Assembly (NCBI GenBank): GCA_949357655.1
Contig: CASHTG010000001.1
Coordinates: 4,774,001-4,838,000 of the forward strand
DNA: 64,000 nucleotides
Direction of reading: 5' to 3'
Source: Parascedosporium putredinis
Taxonomy: Eukaryota; Ascomycota; Sordariomycetes; Microascales; Microascaceae
Position numbers and translations under genes: made by a program. The notes below the pieces were generated by a model. The model worked only from the letters and a program-made list of their open reading frames with translations. It had not been told where the DNA came from and did not search any database. Positions 24,224 to 35,532 of the stretch are shown piece by piece. How positions within the stretch are numbered: the first letter of the stretch is position 1; the number at the start of each line of letters is the position of its first letter.

Positions 24224-25161
24224 GCAGGGGTTTGCTTTTGGGGAATGCGCATATGATAAGCGCCGTGGCTTGCTCGACCAGGGCGTACGTACAACCTCCG
24301 CGTCCGATGGCTAATACGCTGCCATTTGCCCCTTTTCTTCCTTTTTCTTTTTCCTTTTTACAATTTCAACTTCATTCTGGACGGCCGCACAAATTCAACT
24401 TGAGGCGTCTTGGGGGACATGCATATTCGTTGCGAGAGAAAAAGTCATTGCCGGCATTTCCGGCCAACCATTCGGTCTCATTTGCTTTTCTTTTTCCTTT
24501 TTCGTCGAGGGCTCCGTTTACTTGGGAATAATCACGTTTCCTTTTGTTTTTCTTGTTATTTTCTTCCTTCTTACAGGAAGACTTTTGTTTTCTTCGATTA
24601 GAACAGATCGCTTTTTCGTCTCACCTTCAAGCGATTAGAATCCATCTTCAACCGGAATAGCTTAGACTCATTATACCACCTTTCAACGGGAATGACAACC
24701 GATTTTTCTTTCATTTTTTGTCTGGCTTCTCTCTTTCTCTCTCTTATCTAAACCTTGCCTTGAATGTTGTGGTTGTGCCATAGCTAGCCATGCCTTGTCG
24801 TCCTGCGTGCAATGCGGGTCGAGAGAGGGTTGCTTGTTACGTGTTGTCTTCAATCTTCGAATTCTATCCACTACGTGCGAAACTGCAAACACCTTTCTAC
24901 GAGCCTATCACATGTCATGGAGGTTGATGTTCCCATGGAGCGAGTATGAAATGAAAGAATTTTGAATTCCCTTGACCCCATCTAAATCTAGCAAATCGTA
25001 AGAGAAGAAGAAGCTTTTTGCGGCATCTTCAAGTGGACGCTACATATCTGCCTGCCCACAGGCAAAAGACGGGAAAATGAAGAAAAGGAAATGAAAAAAA
25101 AAAAAAAAAGAGTTAACAGGCGTTAAAAAAGAATAAACAGATAAAATAAGAAGCGAGAGCA
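24224..25161. other. Convergent 3' spacer, glycine decarboxylase / SQT1
   Basis: This 0.9-kb spacer is T-rich on the left, as expected of 3' untranslated sequence, and has a 16-base A tract at 25094-25109. I see no gene. Confidence 0.6.
25094..25109. repeat. Poly(dA) tract, 16 bases
   Basis: This is an uninterrupted A run between two convergent genes. Confidence 0.85.
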
Positions 25162-26666
25162 TCACGCCTCAAAAACCAAAACCACGGAATCATCTCCCGC
25201 GGTCACGATTCTCTCCCCGTTTCGCCCTGCACGAAACCGAGCACACCACCGCCCTCGCCATCGCCGCGATGGCCCTTCCACTCTTTAATAAGGGCGCTGT
25301 CGGCGGCGGAGGCACCGGCACGTAGGTCCCACCTGCGGACGACGCCGTCCATGCCACACGAGGTGAGCTGCCACTGGCCCTTGACGAAGTCGACCTTGAC
25401 GACAGCGTGCTCGCCGTGGGCGTGGTGGATGTGGCGACGGACGGCGAAGCGGCGAGAGGCGTCAAAGATGGCGATGCTGCCGTCGACGCTGCCCGAGGCG
25501 AGGAGGGTCGCCTGGGCGGCGGCGGCGGCGGCAGGGGTGGTGGTGGTGGTGGGAGAAGAGGTGGAGAAGGAGAGGGTCTCGACGGTGTCGGCCTGGGTGA
25601 CGAGGGAGGCGAGGATCTGGCCGCCGGCGGAGGCTTCGGCGGAGGAGGCCTTGGCTTTGCCGCGGGCGGCGGCGGGCTGGGGCTGGGCGGAGAGGCGGGG
25701 AGGGAGACGATGCGGATGGCGCCGCCGACGCCGCCGACGGCGGCGTAGGTGCCCTTGGGCTCGATGGCGAGGAGTAGAAGCCGCCATCGACGGCGAAGCG
25801 CTGGTCGGCGCCGGTGAGGGAGAGGGCGGTGCCGTTGTCGCTGCCGAGGCCCTTGGCGGCGGCGAGGCCCCAGACGTCCCAGACGTACAGGGTGATGTCC
25901 TCGGAGACGGTGACGAGCAGGCTGCCGTCGGGGGTCCAGGCGCCGGCGGTGCAGGAGCCGGTGTGGAGGAAGTAGGACTGGGTGATTTGCAAAGGGTCGG
26001 CGCGGTCGGTGAGGTCCACCGTGTACACCCACACGGAGCCGTCGACGGCGCCCATGGCAAAGGTGTTGGGGTAGTCCGGGGAAGGGCAAGGGGTGATCCA
26101 GTTGACTTCGGGGACTTCCTGGGCCTCGGCGAGGAAGGCGAAGCGGCCGGGACGACCGGGGCGACGTCGACGGCGTAGGCGCGGAGTTTGCCGTCCATGC
26201 CGCCGGAGACGAGGACCTGGCCCTTGGGTAAGGTGAAGGCGAGGGCGGAGATGGAGTCGGCGTGGCCGTCGATCTCGAAGAGGGCCTCGAGGCCGGGGCG
26301 TTGGCCGGCGCTGGGGTCCGTGGGGTCGGCGTTGTAGCTGGCGGGGAGGACGGGGCGCGAGGGGGCGGCCGAGGTGTCGAGGACGTAGCCCTTGCCGGGG
26401 GCGTCGTCGGCGTCGCCCTCGGAGCCGCCGGTGGCGATGAGGGCGGGGTAGACGGGGTGCTGGGCGATGGCGAAGACGGAGTCCTTGTGCTTGTCGAAGT
26501 AGGCGATGGAGTCGTTGTGCAGGATCAGCTCCTCGTCGTCCTCGCCGTCCGAGTCCATGACCATGTCGTCGTCGTCGACCTGGATCTCCTCGTCTACCTC
26601 GTCTTGGTTGAGGACTTCATCGTCCGAGTGCTCGGGGTCTCTGTCGGGATTGTTGGAGGAAGACAT
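25162..26666 (-). CDS. SQT1: WD40 ribosome-assembly protein SQT1 (AAMP family)
   Basis: Sqt1 is the cytosolic chaperone that holds ribosomal protein uL16 (Rpl10) before it joins the 60S subunit. The gene appears intronless. The N-terminus is strongly acidic (residues about 10-48, DEVDEEIQVDDDDMVMDSDG). It is followed by the family-specific block HKDSVFAIAQHPVYPALIATGG and a WD40 propeller. Repeat cores include GHADSISALAFTLPKGQVLVSGGMDGKLRAY, GAWTPDGSLLVTVSEDITLYVWD, ASGSVDGSIAIFDASRRFAVRRH and TSCGMDGVVRRWDLR. Four base losses break the frame: at GGGG 26158-26161 (or GGG 26149-26151), GG 25771-25772, GGGG 25697-25700 and CCCC 25215-25218. The last one restores the C-terminal strand ending VVLVFEA. 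The corrected length is 502 residues. Third positions are extremely G+C-rich. Confidence 0.92.
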
Positions 26667-27593
26667 GGTGTCGGTTTTTCTTTTTTCTTTTGTCTTTTCG
26701 AGTTATAGGCGTGTGTATCGAGGGAGGGGGAGGGGGTATCAAAAATGCGGGATGGGATGAGGATGGCGGGGTCGATTTGGGCGATGACGTCGAGCGCTGG
26801 AAACGAAAAAAAAAAAAAAAAAAAAAGAGGAAAAGAAGAATGAGCTTCAGAGAAGAATGAGGATGAGAGGAAAAAGGCCAAGATCCGAGAGACTCTCAGC
26901 TTGGAGCAATAGGCGCGAGAGCTAGAGAAACAAAAGACGGCGCGCGCAAAGTCGGGTGCTTGGTAATGGACCCTTGAAGGAGGGGCTCTCGGCGCAGCGT
27001 GTGGCGGCTTTTCGAGCTCTAACCTTTTTTTCTCGAATGCCCCGCAGCCAGCAAAAAAATAAAAAATTACACGGACTTGGGTGACGATGATTTTGGCGGG
27101 GTAACGTGAACCCACGCTTATCAATCAACCCTTTTCGTCTTCTTTTTCTAAGCAGTCTCGCCTTCCTTTTCCTCTTTGTCATGGCCTACGTATTTCGTGG
27201 AGGTAGGCAACAGTCTCATTACATGTGTCTTTCTCCCCCTCAGTTCTTTCTCTAGCTATTAGTAAACAGTAGAAGCCATCGTGGACACGTAAAAGACATT
27301 TCTGACCACGACTCTGGGCGTTGTCCCTAGTGGATAGCAATGAGAAGACCGGATGGAACCTTGAGTTCTAGTATTTCTTCGAGTTATGTAGGTTATTATC
27401 TGCCCGGTTGCAAAATGGTGCTATCGTCCCCATTCGAGGCAGGCTACACCATATCTTCTTCCGAGGCACAACAACATGCGGCTAACATCTCCTACCCTAC
27501 CTTGAAACCTTGGTAGGAGGGGAGAAAAGGCACGGGGAAAAAGCACCGTAAACAAGTCTATGCCCATGAAATAGTCTATACCGTAACGTTCCG
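26667..27593. promoter_or_regulatory. Upstream region of SQT1
   Basis: This 0.9-kb spacer lies between the SQT1 start and the 3' end of the glutamine synthetase-like gene, both on the minus strand. It holds a 21-base A tract at 26806-26826 (poly-T in the SQT1 sense), about 140 bases before the start codon. No other gene is seen. Confidence 0.5.
26806..26826. repeat. Poly(dA:dT) tract, 21 bases
   Basis: This is the longest mononucleotide tract in the window. It lies about 140 bases upstream of the SQT1 start codon. Confidence 0.85.
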
Positions 27594-29382
27594 TTACACC
27601 GTTTCGATATATCGCTTTACTTCCCTATAAAAGTAGAAAAAGTTAGTTAGATGAGAGAAACTGCCACCAAGAGAATAGCCAGATGAGAGGAAGGGGATGG
27701 AAAGGGTGTGATATGCGTAGGCGGGTACAAGGGGGCAAAACAACACGCATTCAAAAACGTACCAATCGGTAACGGCTTCATTCCACAGCCGAATCTCATG
27801 CTCCCGCGTGCCTCCGAAATGCTCCACAAAGTCATCCCCAAACACCTCCCTCGCCACGCTACCCTTGCTCATAAAGCGCTCCGTAGCCGCGTGAAGGCTC
27901 CTGGCCAACCTCTCCCCGGCATCCGACTGCCCGCCCACATCCTCGCCCTTGCCGAGCGGCGGGCAGGGGATCGCCAGCTTCTTCTCCACGCCGCGCCAGC
28001 CCAGCCCGAGGATCGCGGCCAGCACGAAATGAGGGTTCGTGTCGGCGCCGCTGACCCTGATCTCGAACCGCGTCGCTCCCGGCTTGGACGTAGGCGGCGC
28101 GATGAGGCGGATCGACGCGGCACGGTGCTCCAGCCCCCACGACACCGTCACGGGCGCCCAAAAGTTCTCCACCAGACGCTTGTACGAGTTTACGGTGGGG
28201 CCACCAGGGGCATCACGTCGGGAAGGCCGTCGAGGATGCCCGCGAGGAAGTGCCGTCCCAGGTCGGAGAGTTGGGCAATGTCCGGCCACTGCGCGTCCGG
28301 GTCGGGCTCGTCCCGCGCAAACAGGTTTTTCCCTCCTTATCGACGAGGGAAATGTGCATGTGGCCGCTGTTTCCGGGAAGGCCTTGCCTGGGCTTGGCCA
28401 TGAAGCAGGGAATGATGCCGTACTTGGTCGAGACGGATTTCACAACGTACCTAGGGATTTTCCGGTTAGCATAGCTACAGGGGGTTTATGGGGCTTCAAA
28501 TTTTACTTGAATAAGCTGGCCCGATCCGCCATTTGGCCGAGCTCTCCAAACTCGAGCGCCGCCTCAAACACGCCCGGCCCGCTCTCCGTGTGCCAGCCTT
28601 CGATATTGCAGTGGAATTTCTCGCAGGTCTCGAAGACGTCGTAGTAGTAGGCTTGATTGTGCACCGGTCTCGTCAAGCTGTAGCCAAACATGCCCTCGGT
28701 GAGCGACGGGAGGGACTGCGGTGGGTTATCGCGGAGGTAGCTCGCGGGGAGACTTCCGAAGTGGCATCGGGGGTTTTGAACTGGTAAAATTCGTACTCGG
28801 CTGTCGAGGATCGCGCAATTAGACCTCCGAACGATGTACTTTTGCGCCAAGAGGTATGTAAGAGGAGGAGGGGAGGAAAGATGGGAATCAAATGATTTGG
28901 GAACTAGACCAGCGCAATGAAGGGCATGGGAACAGGAGTCTCGACTTACCTCCAGCCATGGCGCCGTAGCCCTTCTCCTGTATCCTTTCCAGCATGGTCT
29001 TGACCAAACCCCTCGGACAGGCGCACACAGGGGCCTTGGTGTCCGGATCGAAGAAGCTAACGAGGAAGAAGGGCACGTCATCTTCCCAGGGAATGCGCCG
29101 AAAGCTCGACAGGTCGGGCACGGCGATAATGTCGCGGTAGCCGTTCTCCTGATTGCTGACTTTGAGCTCCCGACCGTAGGTGAGATCGTGCATGTCCCAG
29201 CCAAAGATGACGGAGCAGAAGCCGAAGCCGGCCTCGGCCACGGACAAGAACTTCTTCTTGGACACGAGCTTGCCGCGGAGGATACCGTCTACATCCACGC
29301 CGGCGAGCTTGACCTTGGTGTCATTTTCTAGGAGCTTGGGGAGGGACTCGACAGTGAGTTCTTGCGCTTCGGCGGAGGCCAT
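27594..29382 (-). CDS. Glutamine synthetase family protein (FluG C-terminal type)
   Basis: The exons are 29382-28950, 28800-28507, 28450-27763 and 27624-27594. The start at 29382 (CCCACCATGGCC) is preferred over an in-frame ATG 18 bases upstream. The protein has the bacterial type-I-like GS fold found in the C-terminal half of Aspergillus FluG, not the short eukaryotic GS. Landmarks are AGVDVDGILRGK near the N-terminus, MAGAEYEFYQF, the metal-binding NIEGWHTESGPGVFEAAL, GNSGHMHISL, NSYKRL, ASIRLIAPP and GATRFEIRVSGADTNPH. These suggest ATP-dependent gamma-glutamyl ligation, but the amine substrate is unknown. Glutamine, polyamine or FluG-type signal synthesis are all possible. There are three base losses: GGGG 28746-28749, TTTTT 28327-28331 and GGGG 28197-28200. 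The corrected length is 482 residues. It diverges from the dehydrogenase gene. Confidence 0.93.
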
Positions 29383-31184
29383 GGTGGGCGAGGGGGGCAA
29401 TCGCTTGGCACCAAGAGGGTTATTGCGTGGGCCTGGATTCCCGAGACTTTGGTGCGAAGCGGGGGTTGAATGCGAAAAGAGGAGTCACCAGAAGAGGTGA
29501 GGCCGAAATAGCTAGAGCTAGGGGAATAAATATTTTGGAGAGAAGAGATAGCAATGGAAACCAGTGTTGAACTAGGGAATTGAGCCGTTGAGGGCGAAGA
29601 GCAAGGCAAAAACAAGGAAAAATGCACAGAGGACAGAGGTTGGTGGTGCTGGTGGGTAGAATGGGGCCGAGTGGGCGGTGGTGGGATGGATTCGTGTGAC
29701 ACACGACAATATCGTGTCAAGTGTCCATTATCTCTTGCTGGCTTCTTCAACGGAGCTACCAAGTATTGAGGTGTGGTCTAGGTACGAAAGTTGTAGTGGA
29801 GTGGACAATGCCATTGACAATGCGTACAACGCGCGTGTGGTGACCGGCGCACACCGTTTCCGGTTCCTGCCTTGGCAAAGAGCTAATAAATCCCCGTCTT
29901 CAATGTTCCCACAAGCGTGGCAACGCCGGTTCAAGGTGAGAGCTCTGGAGAGCACTTGAGGGGGGACCTTTCCCAGGGCCAACAGGGGGCGGCTGAAGCG
30001 GGCGCTGGTGCTGACGATGAACCACTCGCTCACCTCAAGCTCCACTACGTCACAAGTTCCCGAGGCTCCAATGTTGGCTTGAGTGGCGCGTCTCAGTTCC
30101 AGGCTTGGACCATGGATGGACGGAAAGGTTCGGCGCCCCGTGATCTGCTGTGTCACGGCTCAATTGATCCATATCCTCAACCGTCAATCCGTCCAATTCG
30201 TCAACACTTCAGCCATCCAGGACCTATGGATATCGACTTGTAGCTAGGCCATGTCACTGCTTGTCTCCCGGATTTTCCAAGGTGCTGACCGTTGACCGCT
30301 GACCGCCAACTTGCTCACCGAGAAAAAGTACATCGCCAACCTTAATTATGGTTCCCAGACATCGCGCCACGTTTGTTACTACGCTCGTTGGGGACATAAT
30401 GGTTTGTGTTGAACTTGATTCTCGGTATTGAAAAAACAAAAATGCGAAACAGTTTGGAGGGGTTTTGGGAGAGTTCCTTGAGTTCCTTGGAGGATTGACC
30501 AACATTAGTCGTGTGCTCGGCAGCGCATCTGTGGCTTTGTGGATCCTGTCCTCTAGAGAGGGGCCATTCTTATTATCATGATGACCGCGGTGGCCGTTCC
30601 TTCCCAGCTCAAATGCTTATCTTCTTATCAAGCACATTCATTTTTCTTTCGTGCTCCACTCTGAGTAGAGCTCCCCACTTCACTCCGTTTTGGAACTCGC
30701 TCCTTCCAAACCAGGCCCGTGTCATGGGCTGTCATGGGCAGGAACGAACCAACCCTTTCGCTCGCTTCAGCACGATCGTCGGGAGTTTACAGGGACCACA
30801 GTCTAGAATAATAGAGACCACATGCAGCCAATCGATCCAGCATTTCTCTAACACTGTTATTAGATATCGGGCTTCGTAGCCGCCAGTGCCACCGTTTATC
30901 TTGCTGCTAATCGAGAATTGGGGGTCCTCTCGCTCGCTCCGCACATCCGCACATACCCACCCTGGACTACCCCACATCACCCCTCCTTGTGACTTGCTTC
31001 CCTAGACCACTCGGCCGACTCACCCACCACACACTCCTCGCAACTGTTAAACTGTTTTGCGCACCGCGTTTTTGGCTTCCGGGCTTCGGTCTATTCCCAT
31101 CTTTCCTGCAGCAAGAGAGAGAATCGCCCGCACATCCACAACCAGCCTTCTCCTTCTACGCGCCATACTGTTATAAACTTCATT
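29383..31184. promoter_or_regulatory. Divergent intergenic region, GS-like gene / short-chain dehydrogenase
   Basis: This 1.8-kb spacer between two divergently transcribed genes shows no recognisable coding sequence. It must contain both promoters. The right 250 bases are pyrimidine-rich in the dehydrogenase sense, typical of a fungal leader. Confidence 0.55.
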
Positions 31185-32276
31185 ATGGCTTCCGCATCCG
31201 TCCCGCGCGGCCGCCTTGCCGGCAAGAACACCATTATCACCGGAGCCGCTGGGTAAGCCGCCCCTCTTGTAGAACCGGCCCACCTCCTTCGCCGCTTCAT
31301 CTGCCGAGGCCGATCTTTTACTCGGTCTAACATCGTGTTCAGTGGCATCGGTCTCGAAACCTCGATTCTCTTCGCCAAGGAGGGCGCCAATGTCCTCATG
31401 ACCGACCTGCAGCCCGCCGCCCTCGAGACCGCCGTGAAAAAGGTTCTGCAGCTCGTCCCCAACGCGGGGCGTGTTGAAGGAAAGGTATGAATCCCTATTC
31501 CCTTGCCGTTGGTCAGGGAGCAGTAAATAAACCTGGAAGCGCAATATGGTGTAGGTCTGCGACGTCTCCAAGGAAGCCGACGTCAAGGCCGCTGTCGAAG
31601 CCCTCGATAGCTGGGGCGGCCTCGACGTCATGTTCAACAACGCCGGCATCATGCACGCCCGCGACGACGACGCCGTCAACACCCCCGAGGAGATTTGGGA
31701 TCTCACGCAAAACATCAACGTCAAGGGCGTCTGGTACGGTTGCAAGCACGCCGTGCTCTCTCTCCGCCGCCACAAGAAGACGCGCGCCTCCATCATCAAC
31801 ACCGCCAGCGTCGTCGCCCTCGTCGGCGCCGCCACCCTCAGCTCGCGTATACCGCATCCAAGGGCGCCGTCCTCGCCCTCACCCGCGAACTCGCCATGGT
31901 CCACGCCCGCGAGGGCTTCAGGTTCAACTCTCTCTGCCCAGCTCCGCTCAACACCCCGCTCCTCCAGGACTGGCTCGGCGACGATAAGCACAAGAGGATG
32001 AGGAGGGAGATTCACTTCCCCATGGGCAGGTTTGGCGAGGCTATCGAGCAGGCTCAAGCCGTTGTCTTCCTTGCCAGCGATGAGAGCAGCTTCGTGAATG
32101 GTCACGTAGGTTTCCGGCCCCGCTCCTGTACGCCGGAATAAAGTGGATGGAGACTGACCCCTTTTGCGCAGGACTTTGCCGTTGATGGCGGCATGACCAA
32201 GGCCTACGTGACGTCCGAGGACCCTCCGACGCTGGCCCCCGTGAACAACGCTCTAAAAGACTCTTTGGACTCGTAG
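31185..32276 (+). CDS. Short-chain dehydrogenase/reductase (classical SDR)
   Basis: The exons are 31185-31252, 31343-31484, 31555-32105 and 32172-32276. The protein is a Rossmann-fold NAD(P)-dependent oxidoreductase. It shows TGAAGGIG at residues 19-26 (cofactor binding), NNAG at 98-101, INTASVVALVG with the catalytic Ser, and YTASK with Tyr169 and Lys173. The acidic MTDLQ after the second beta strand favours NAD over NADP. The C-terminus has the usual FLASDESSFVNGH and DFAVDGGMTKAY. One base is lost in CCC 31835-31837, just before the catalytic Tyr. Correction gives 288 residues. The substrate cannot be named. It sits tail to tail with methylisocitrate lyase, but no sequence feature ties it to propionate metabolism. 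Confidence 0.92.
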
Positions 32277-32692
32277 TGGAATCTTTCATGGGAACAACAT
32301 GTTAATGCGAAATCGTAGATGTGATTCACGCAATAGAGTAGTGGTTTCCTCCTCACACCATTGTCCTCGGCTCACTAAAACTGTGATGACGTGTAACTAT
32401 CCTCTGGTGGGTTATTGAACATGTCCAGCTAAAAGGGCGCCATTTCAGGAATATACCCATCTAGAACCCAGCCGGGTGCTCTTGACTCAAACGCGCTATT
32501 CACTAAAGACCATCCATTATTTGAAACGTCAAGATGTGATATAAAATCTCAGGACTATGAATAAAAATCATTGAATGTACAGACAACCAAAAGTAACGCC
32601 GCCCATATGCATATATACACATTCTCCGCTCTTTTTCAACCTCCGCTTCTCTTTATTAACCAAAAAAAGAAAAATCTTAGACTACGCCAAGC
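32277..32692. other. Convergent 3' spacer, SDR / methylisocitrate lyase
   Basis: This 416-base spacer holds both 3' untranslated regions. A minus-strand AATAAA lies about 40 bases beyond the methylisocitrate lyase stop. No gene is seen. Confidence 0.6.
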
Positions 32693-34615
32693 CTAGTGGA
32701 ACTGGCCCTCGGTGTTGCCATCGCCCATGCTCTTGCTCGTCGAGTTACCCGACTTGATGGCACCCATGATGCCGTCCATGTACTTGGCCCCGCTCCACTT
32801 TTGGTGCGTGAGCACGTCGCAGCCGAGCTCCTTCTCCTTGCGCTGGACAATATTGACGTAGGCGAGCATGCCGTCCTGCTTGAACTCCTTGGCGAGCTCG
32901 TTGGAGATGGTGGCGGTGGAGTGGAGGCCGGCGAGGGAGATGAGCTGGAGGACGAAACCCTCGCGGGCAATGTCCCAGATGAAGGACTTGAGCTTGGCGT
33001 CGGTGAAGCCGTGGGCCATCCAGTTGAACGAGGGGCTGAGGTTGTAGACGAGGCCCTTGCCGGCGTGCACGGCGCGGACCTCGCGCGCGAGGCCGGCGGC
33101 GACCTCGACGTTGGGGTCGCCCGTCTCGACCCAGAGAAGGTCGGCGTACGGACCAAAGGCGATGGCGCGCTTGGTCGCGGCAGCCATGCCGGCGCGGTAG
33201 TGGTAGTAGCCCTCGCTGGTGCGGGGCACGTCCCACGAGAAGTAGACGGGCGAGGCGGTGAACTTGCCGGCGAGCTGGCGACGGGCGGCCAGGCCCATGT
33301 CGCGGTTGGCGCGAACAGCGGCGCGGTACTCGTCGATCCGGGCCTGGGAGACGCCCTCCGCCTCCATGTGCTGGACGGCGGCCTCGTCAAAGGTGACGAG
33401 GGGCGTGCTCTTGACCCAGTGGGCCTCGTAGGCGTCGATCTCGGCCGAGGTGGCGCCGTGGGCCTCCATGGACTGCAGGGTCTCAGCGAGGGGCTGGACG
33501 GAGGGATCGGCGACGCCGAGCACGAACTCGTGGTCGCGGACATCAATGGTGCTGCTGATGAGCTTGCCGCTCTCCGAGTCGGTGCGGGCAATCACGAGGT
33601 TTTCGCAGCCCATGACGTCCCACTGGAAGCGGGCGGCGACGAGGCGGTTGATGTGCTCGCCGATGGGGACGAGGACTTTGCCCGCGAGGTGGCCGCATTT
33701 TTGCCGCCGTGGAGCTGGTCCTCGAAGTGGACGGCCGCCGCGCCGTTCTCGGCGAAGAGCTTGGCGAGCTTGAGGACGGCGGTGAGGCCGCCGTGGCCGG
33801 TGTCGCCGTCGGCGATGATGGGGCGGAGGTAGTCGACGTAGGGGTCTTGGCGCGCTGCTCGGCCGTCATGCCGCGGCGCTCGTCCCACTGCTTGCGGTCG
33901 TGCATCGACTGGGCCTTGGCGAGCCGCTGCACTTGGTTGGGGACGGTGTTATAGGGGTAGTCGCCGAAATCGGGAGACACCTCGTTGGTCGTGGTGAGGA
34001 GGGACGAGCAGGCCCAGCCGGAGATGTAGAGGACTTCTTGGTGGGGAGCTTGCTGCGTCATTTGAACGGGGTCGATGGCGCCCACTATTGCCGTCGAGTT
34101 AGCATTGTTTTCAAATCTTGAATTTGGGGGCTATGGTGTCATCTCCATTCAAAGGCCGGAGGACAATAGGGGGCTCACAGGGGCACATCACGTACTGGTA
34201 TGGATGGGCTCGCCGTTGGCGCCCCGCTCCTTGACCAGGTCAAAGAGCTTCTTGGCCATGACAGAGCTAGGGTAGAGCTGTTGTTGGGTTCCTCTCTTGG
34301 TCGCGACATCTTCTGCAGAATACGGCCTCTTGATGCCCTCGTACCGGGAGTCTTCCACCACGCCTCGATCTCGGCGACCTGGGCGTCGAACAGGGCGTCC
34401 TCGGCGGAGCCAGTCTTGTCGGCCTCGCTGAGGAGCTGGAACGAGTCTGGTGTGGCGGTGGTGGTGGTAGTGGCTGGCATCATGCTGGGGGTCGCGTGTC
34501 GAAAGGCAAGTCTTGGCGTGGTCGAGAGGAACCTGGCGGTACGGACGGACGGAGATATAGTCGGCCTCGCGACAGCAAGCCGGCGGGAGGATCGAGTGAC
34601 GTTCCTCGACAGCAT
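32693..34615 (-). CDS. mclA: Mitochondrial 2-methylisocitrate lyase
   Basis: This enzyme splits 2-methylisocitrate to pyruvate and succinate, the last step of the methylcitrate cycle for propionyl-CoA. The exons are 34615-34196 and 34084-32693. The first about 45 residues are rich in Arg, Ser and Thr, as in a mitochondrial transit peptide. Family blocks include HTMGAIDPVQ, YISGWACSS, DGDTGHGG, the active-site KKCGHLAGK (Cys271), IARTDSESG and YNLSPSFNW. KKCGHL, with Leu where glyoxylate-cycle isocitrate lyases have Met, together with the transit peptide, favours the methyl-specific enzyme (yeast Icl2 and Aspergillus MclA type). Three bases are lost: GGG 34346-34348, GGGG 33841-33844 and TTTTT 33698-33702, the last directly beside the catalytic motif. 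The corrected length is 604 residues. Confidence 0.93.
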
Positions 34616-34999
34616 TGTGGGCACGACAAAAGGTGCCGGGAGGTGGGCGTAGAACAGCGCTGGCGTTCCGACAAAAAAAAAGGAAGAATGATTTCCCTCG
34701 ATGAAGGGCAGAGACTCGACAATGAACTCGTGAAGGAGAAAAGAGATTATGGAAAGGGGAGAGAAGAAACTTTCCAGGTTCTAGAGGGGACGGAAGAAAA
34801 AAAAAGGAATCCGAGTATACCTCCAGCTACGTTGAAGCTTCCCTTCGGACGAACGCTAAAAAGGCTGGTGACCGGTGGCGGCCACTGGACATGAATGGTA
34901 AGACCGGTTGCTCGGTATTCGGAATCCGAGGGGACTTTGCTCTGGATCGGCTTAGTCACCGGCGGGGTGAAAGGATGGAGAAATGTGGGCAGTGTGTTT

Positions 35000-35009
35000 A
35001 TTGGCCAAT
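35000..35009. promoter_or_regulatory. Palindromic double CCAAT box
   Basis: ATTGGCCAAT is a perfect 10-base palindrome with a CCAAT on each strand. It lies 385 bases from the lyase start and 524 bases from the synthase start. CCAAT is the target of the fungal HAP/NF-Y complex. Binding here is inferred. Confidence 0.45.
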
Positions 35010-35324
35010 CGGCCTGCCCTTCACCCGCAAAACGGACCCCTCAGGACGGCTTGCCTCGGCTCGCCGCCATGTGCCTCTGCTCCGGTCTCTCTCTCGTCCC
35101 TCCCAGCGGAGTAGCACTGTGGAAGTGAGCCTGGGGTAGTGGCAGGCTTGTGACGTGATGCTGGGGGTCCTTTTGCTGGTGGTTGGCGGGGGAGGGGCCC
35201 GTTCACCTCTTTTGGTGCAGCCGGTGGCTTATGCCCGCTTGTGACAATGGCCGAGATACTTGAGGAACAGCCGAGTACATGCGAGCATTTGTTGGGGAAC
35301 CTTCTTCTTTTTCTTTGTTCCTGC

Positions 35325-35343
35325 TTTTTTTTTTTTTTTTTTT
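35325..35343. repeat. Poly(dT) tract, 19 bases
   Basis: This T run lies 190 bases upstream of the methylcitrate synthase start. It is a probable nucleosome-free promoter element. Confidence 0.85.
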
Positions 35344-35532
35344 ACTTCAACTATCGTCAGTCAATTGCGTTTCTGCATTCTCTGGGAGCTTCATCCCCTC
35401 ATCTCTCACATTTCCTTTCCCCGCATCCCGCCTTTCGGTCACATCTCAATTATCCCCCACCATCTGCTATCCGTTGATCGGCCTGTGCGAATATTTCCTT
35501 ACCGCTTCCACGGCTCCGAATTGTAGCTCGCC

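Larger units (their letters stand above)
34616..35532. promoter_or_regulatory. Shared divergent promoter of methylisocitrate lyase and methylcitrate synthase
   Basis: These 917 bases separate the two divergent start codons. They contain the palindromic double CCAAT box at 35000-35009, a 19-base T tract at 35325-35343 and a pyrimidine-rich leader before the synthase start. Regulation of both genes from this region is inferred from the arrangement. Confidence 0.6.

Noticed and set aside
25351..26178. 275-codon and related plus-strand frames
   Set aside because: They are antisense to SQT1. Long GGC/GCC-rich codons open all frames there.
32696..33832. 378-codon open frame on the plus strand
   Set aside because: It is an exact antisense shadow of methylisocitrate lyase, with a Gly/Val-rich composition and no homology.
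32693..34615. Isocitrate lyase of the glyoxylate cycle
   Set aside because: The transit peptide, KKCGHL in place of KKCGHM, and the synthase neighbour favour the 2-methyl-specific mitochondrial enzyme.
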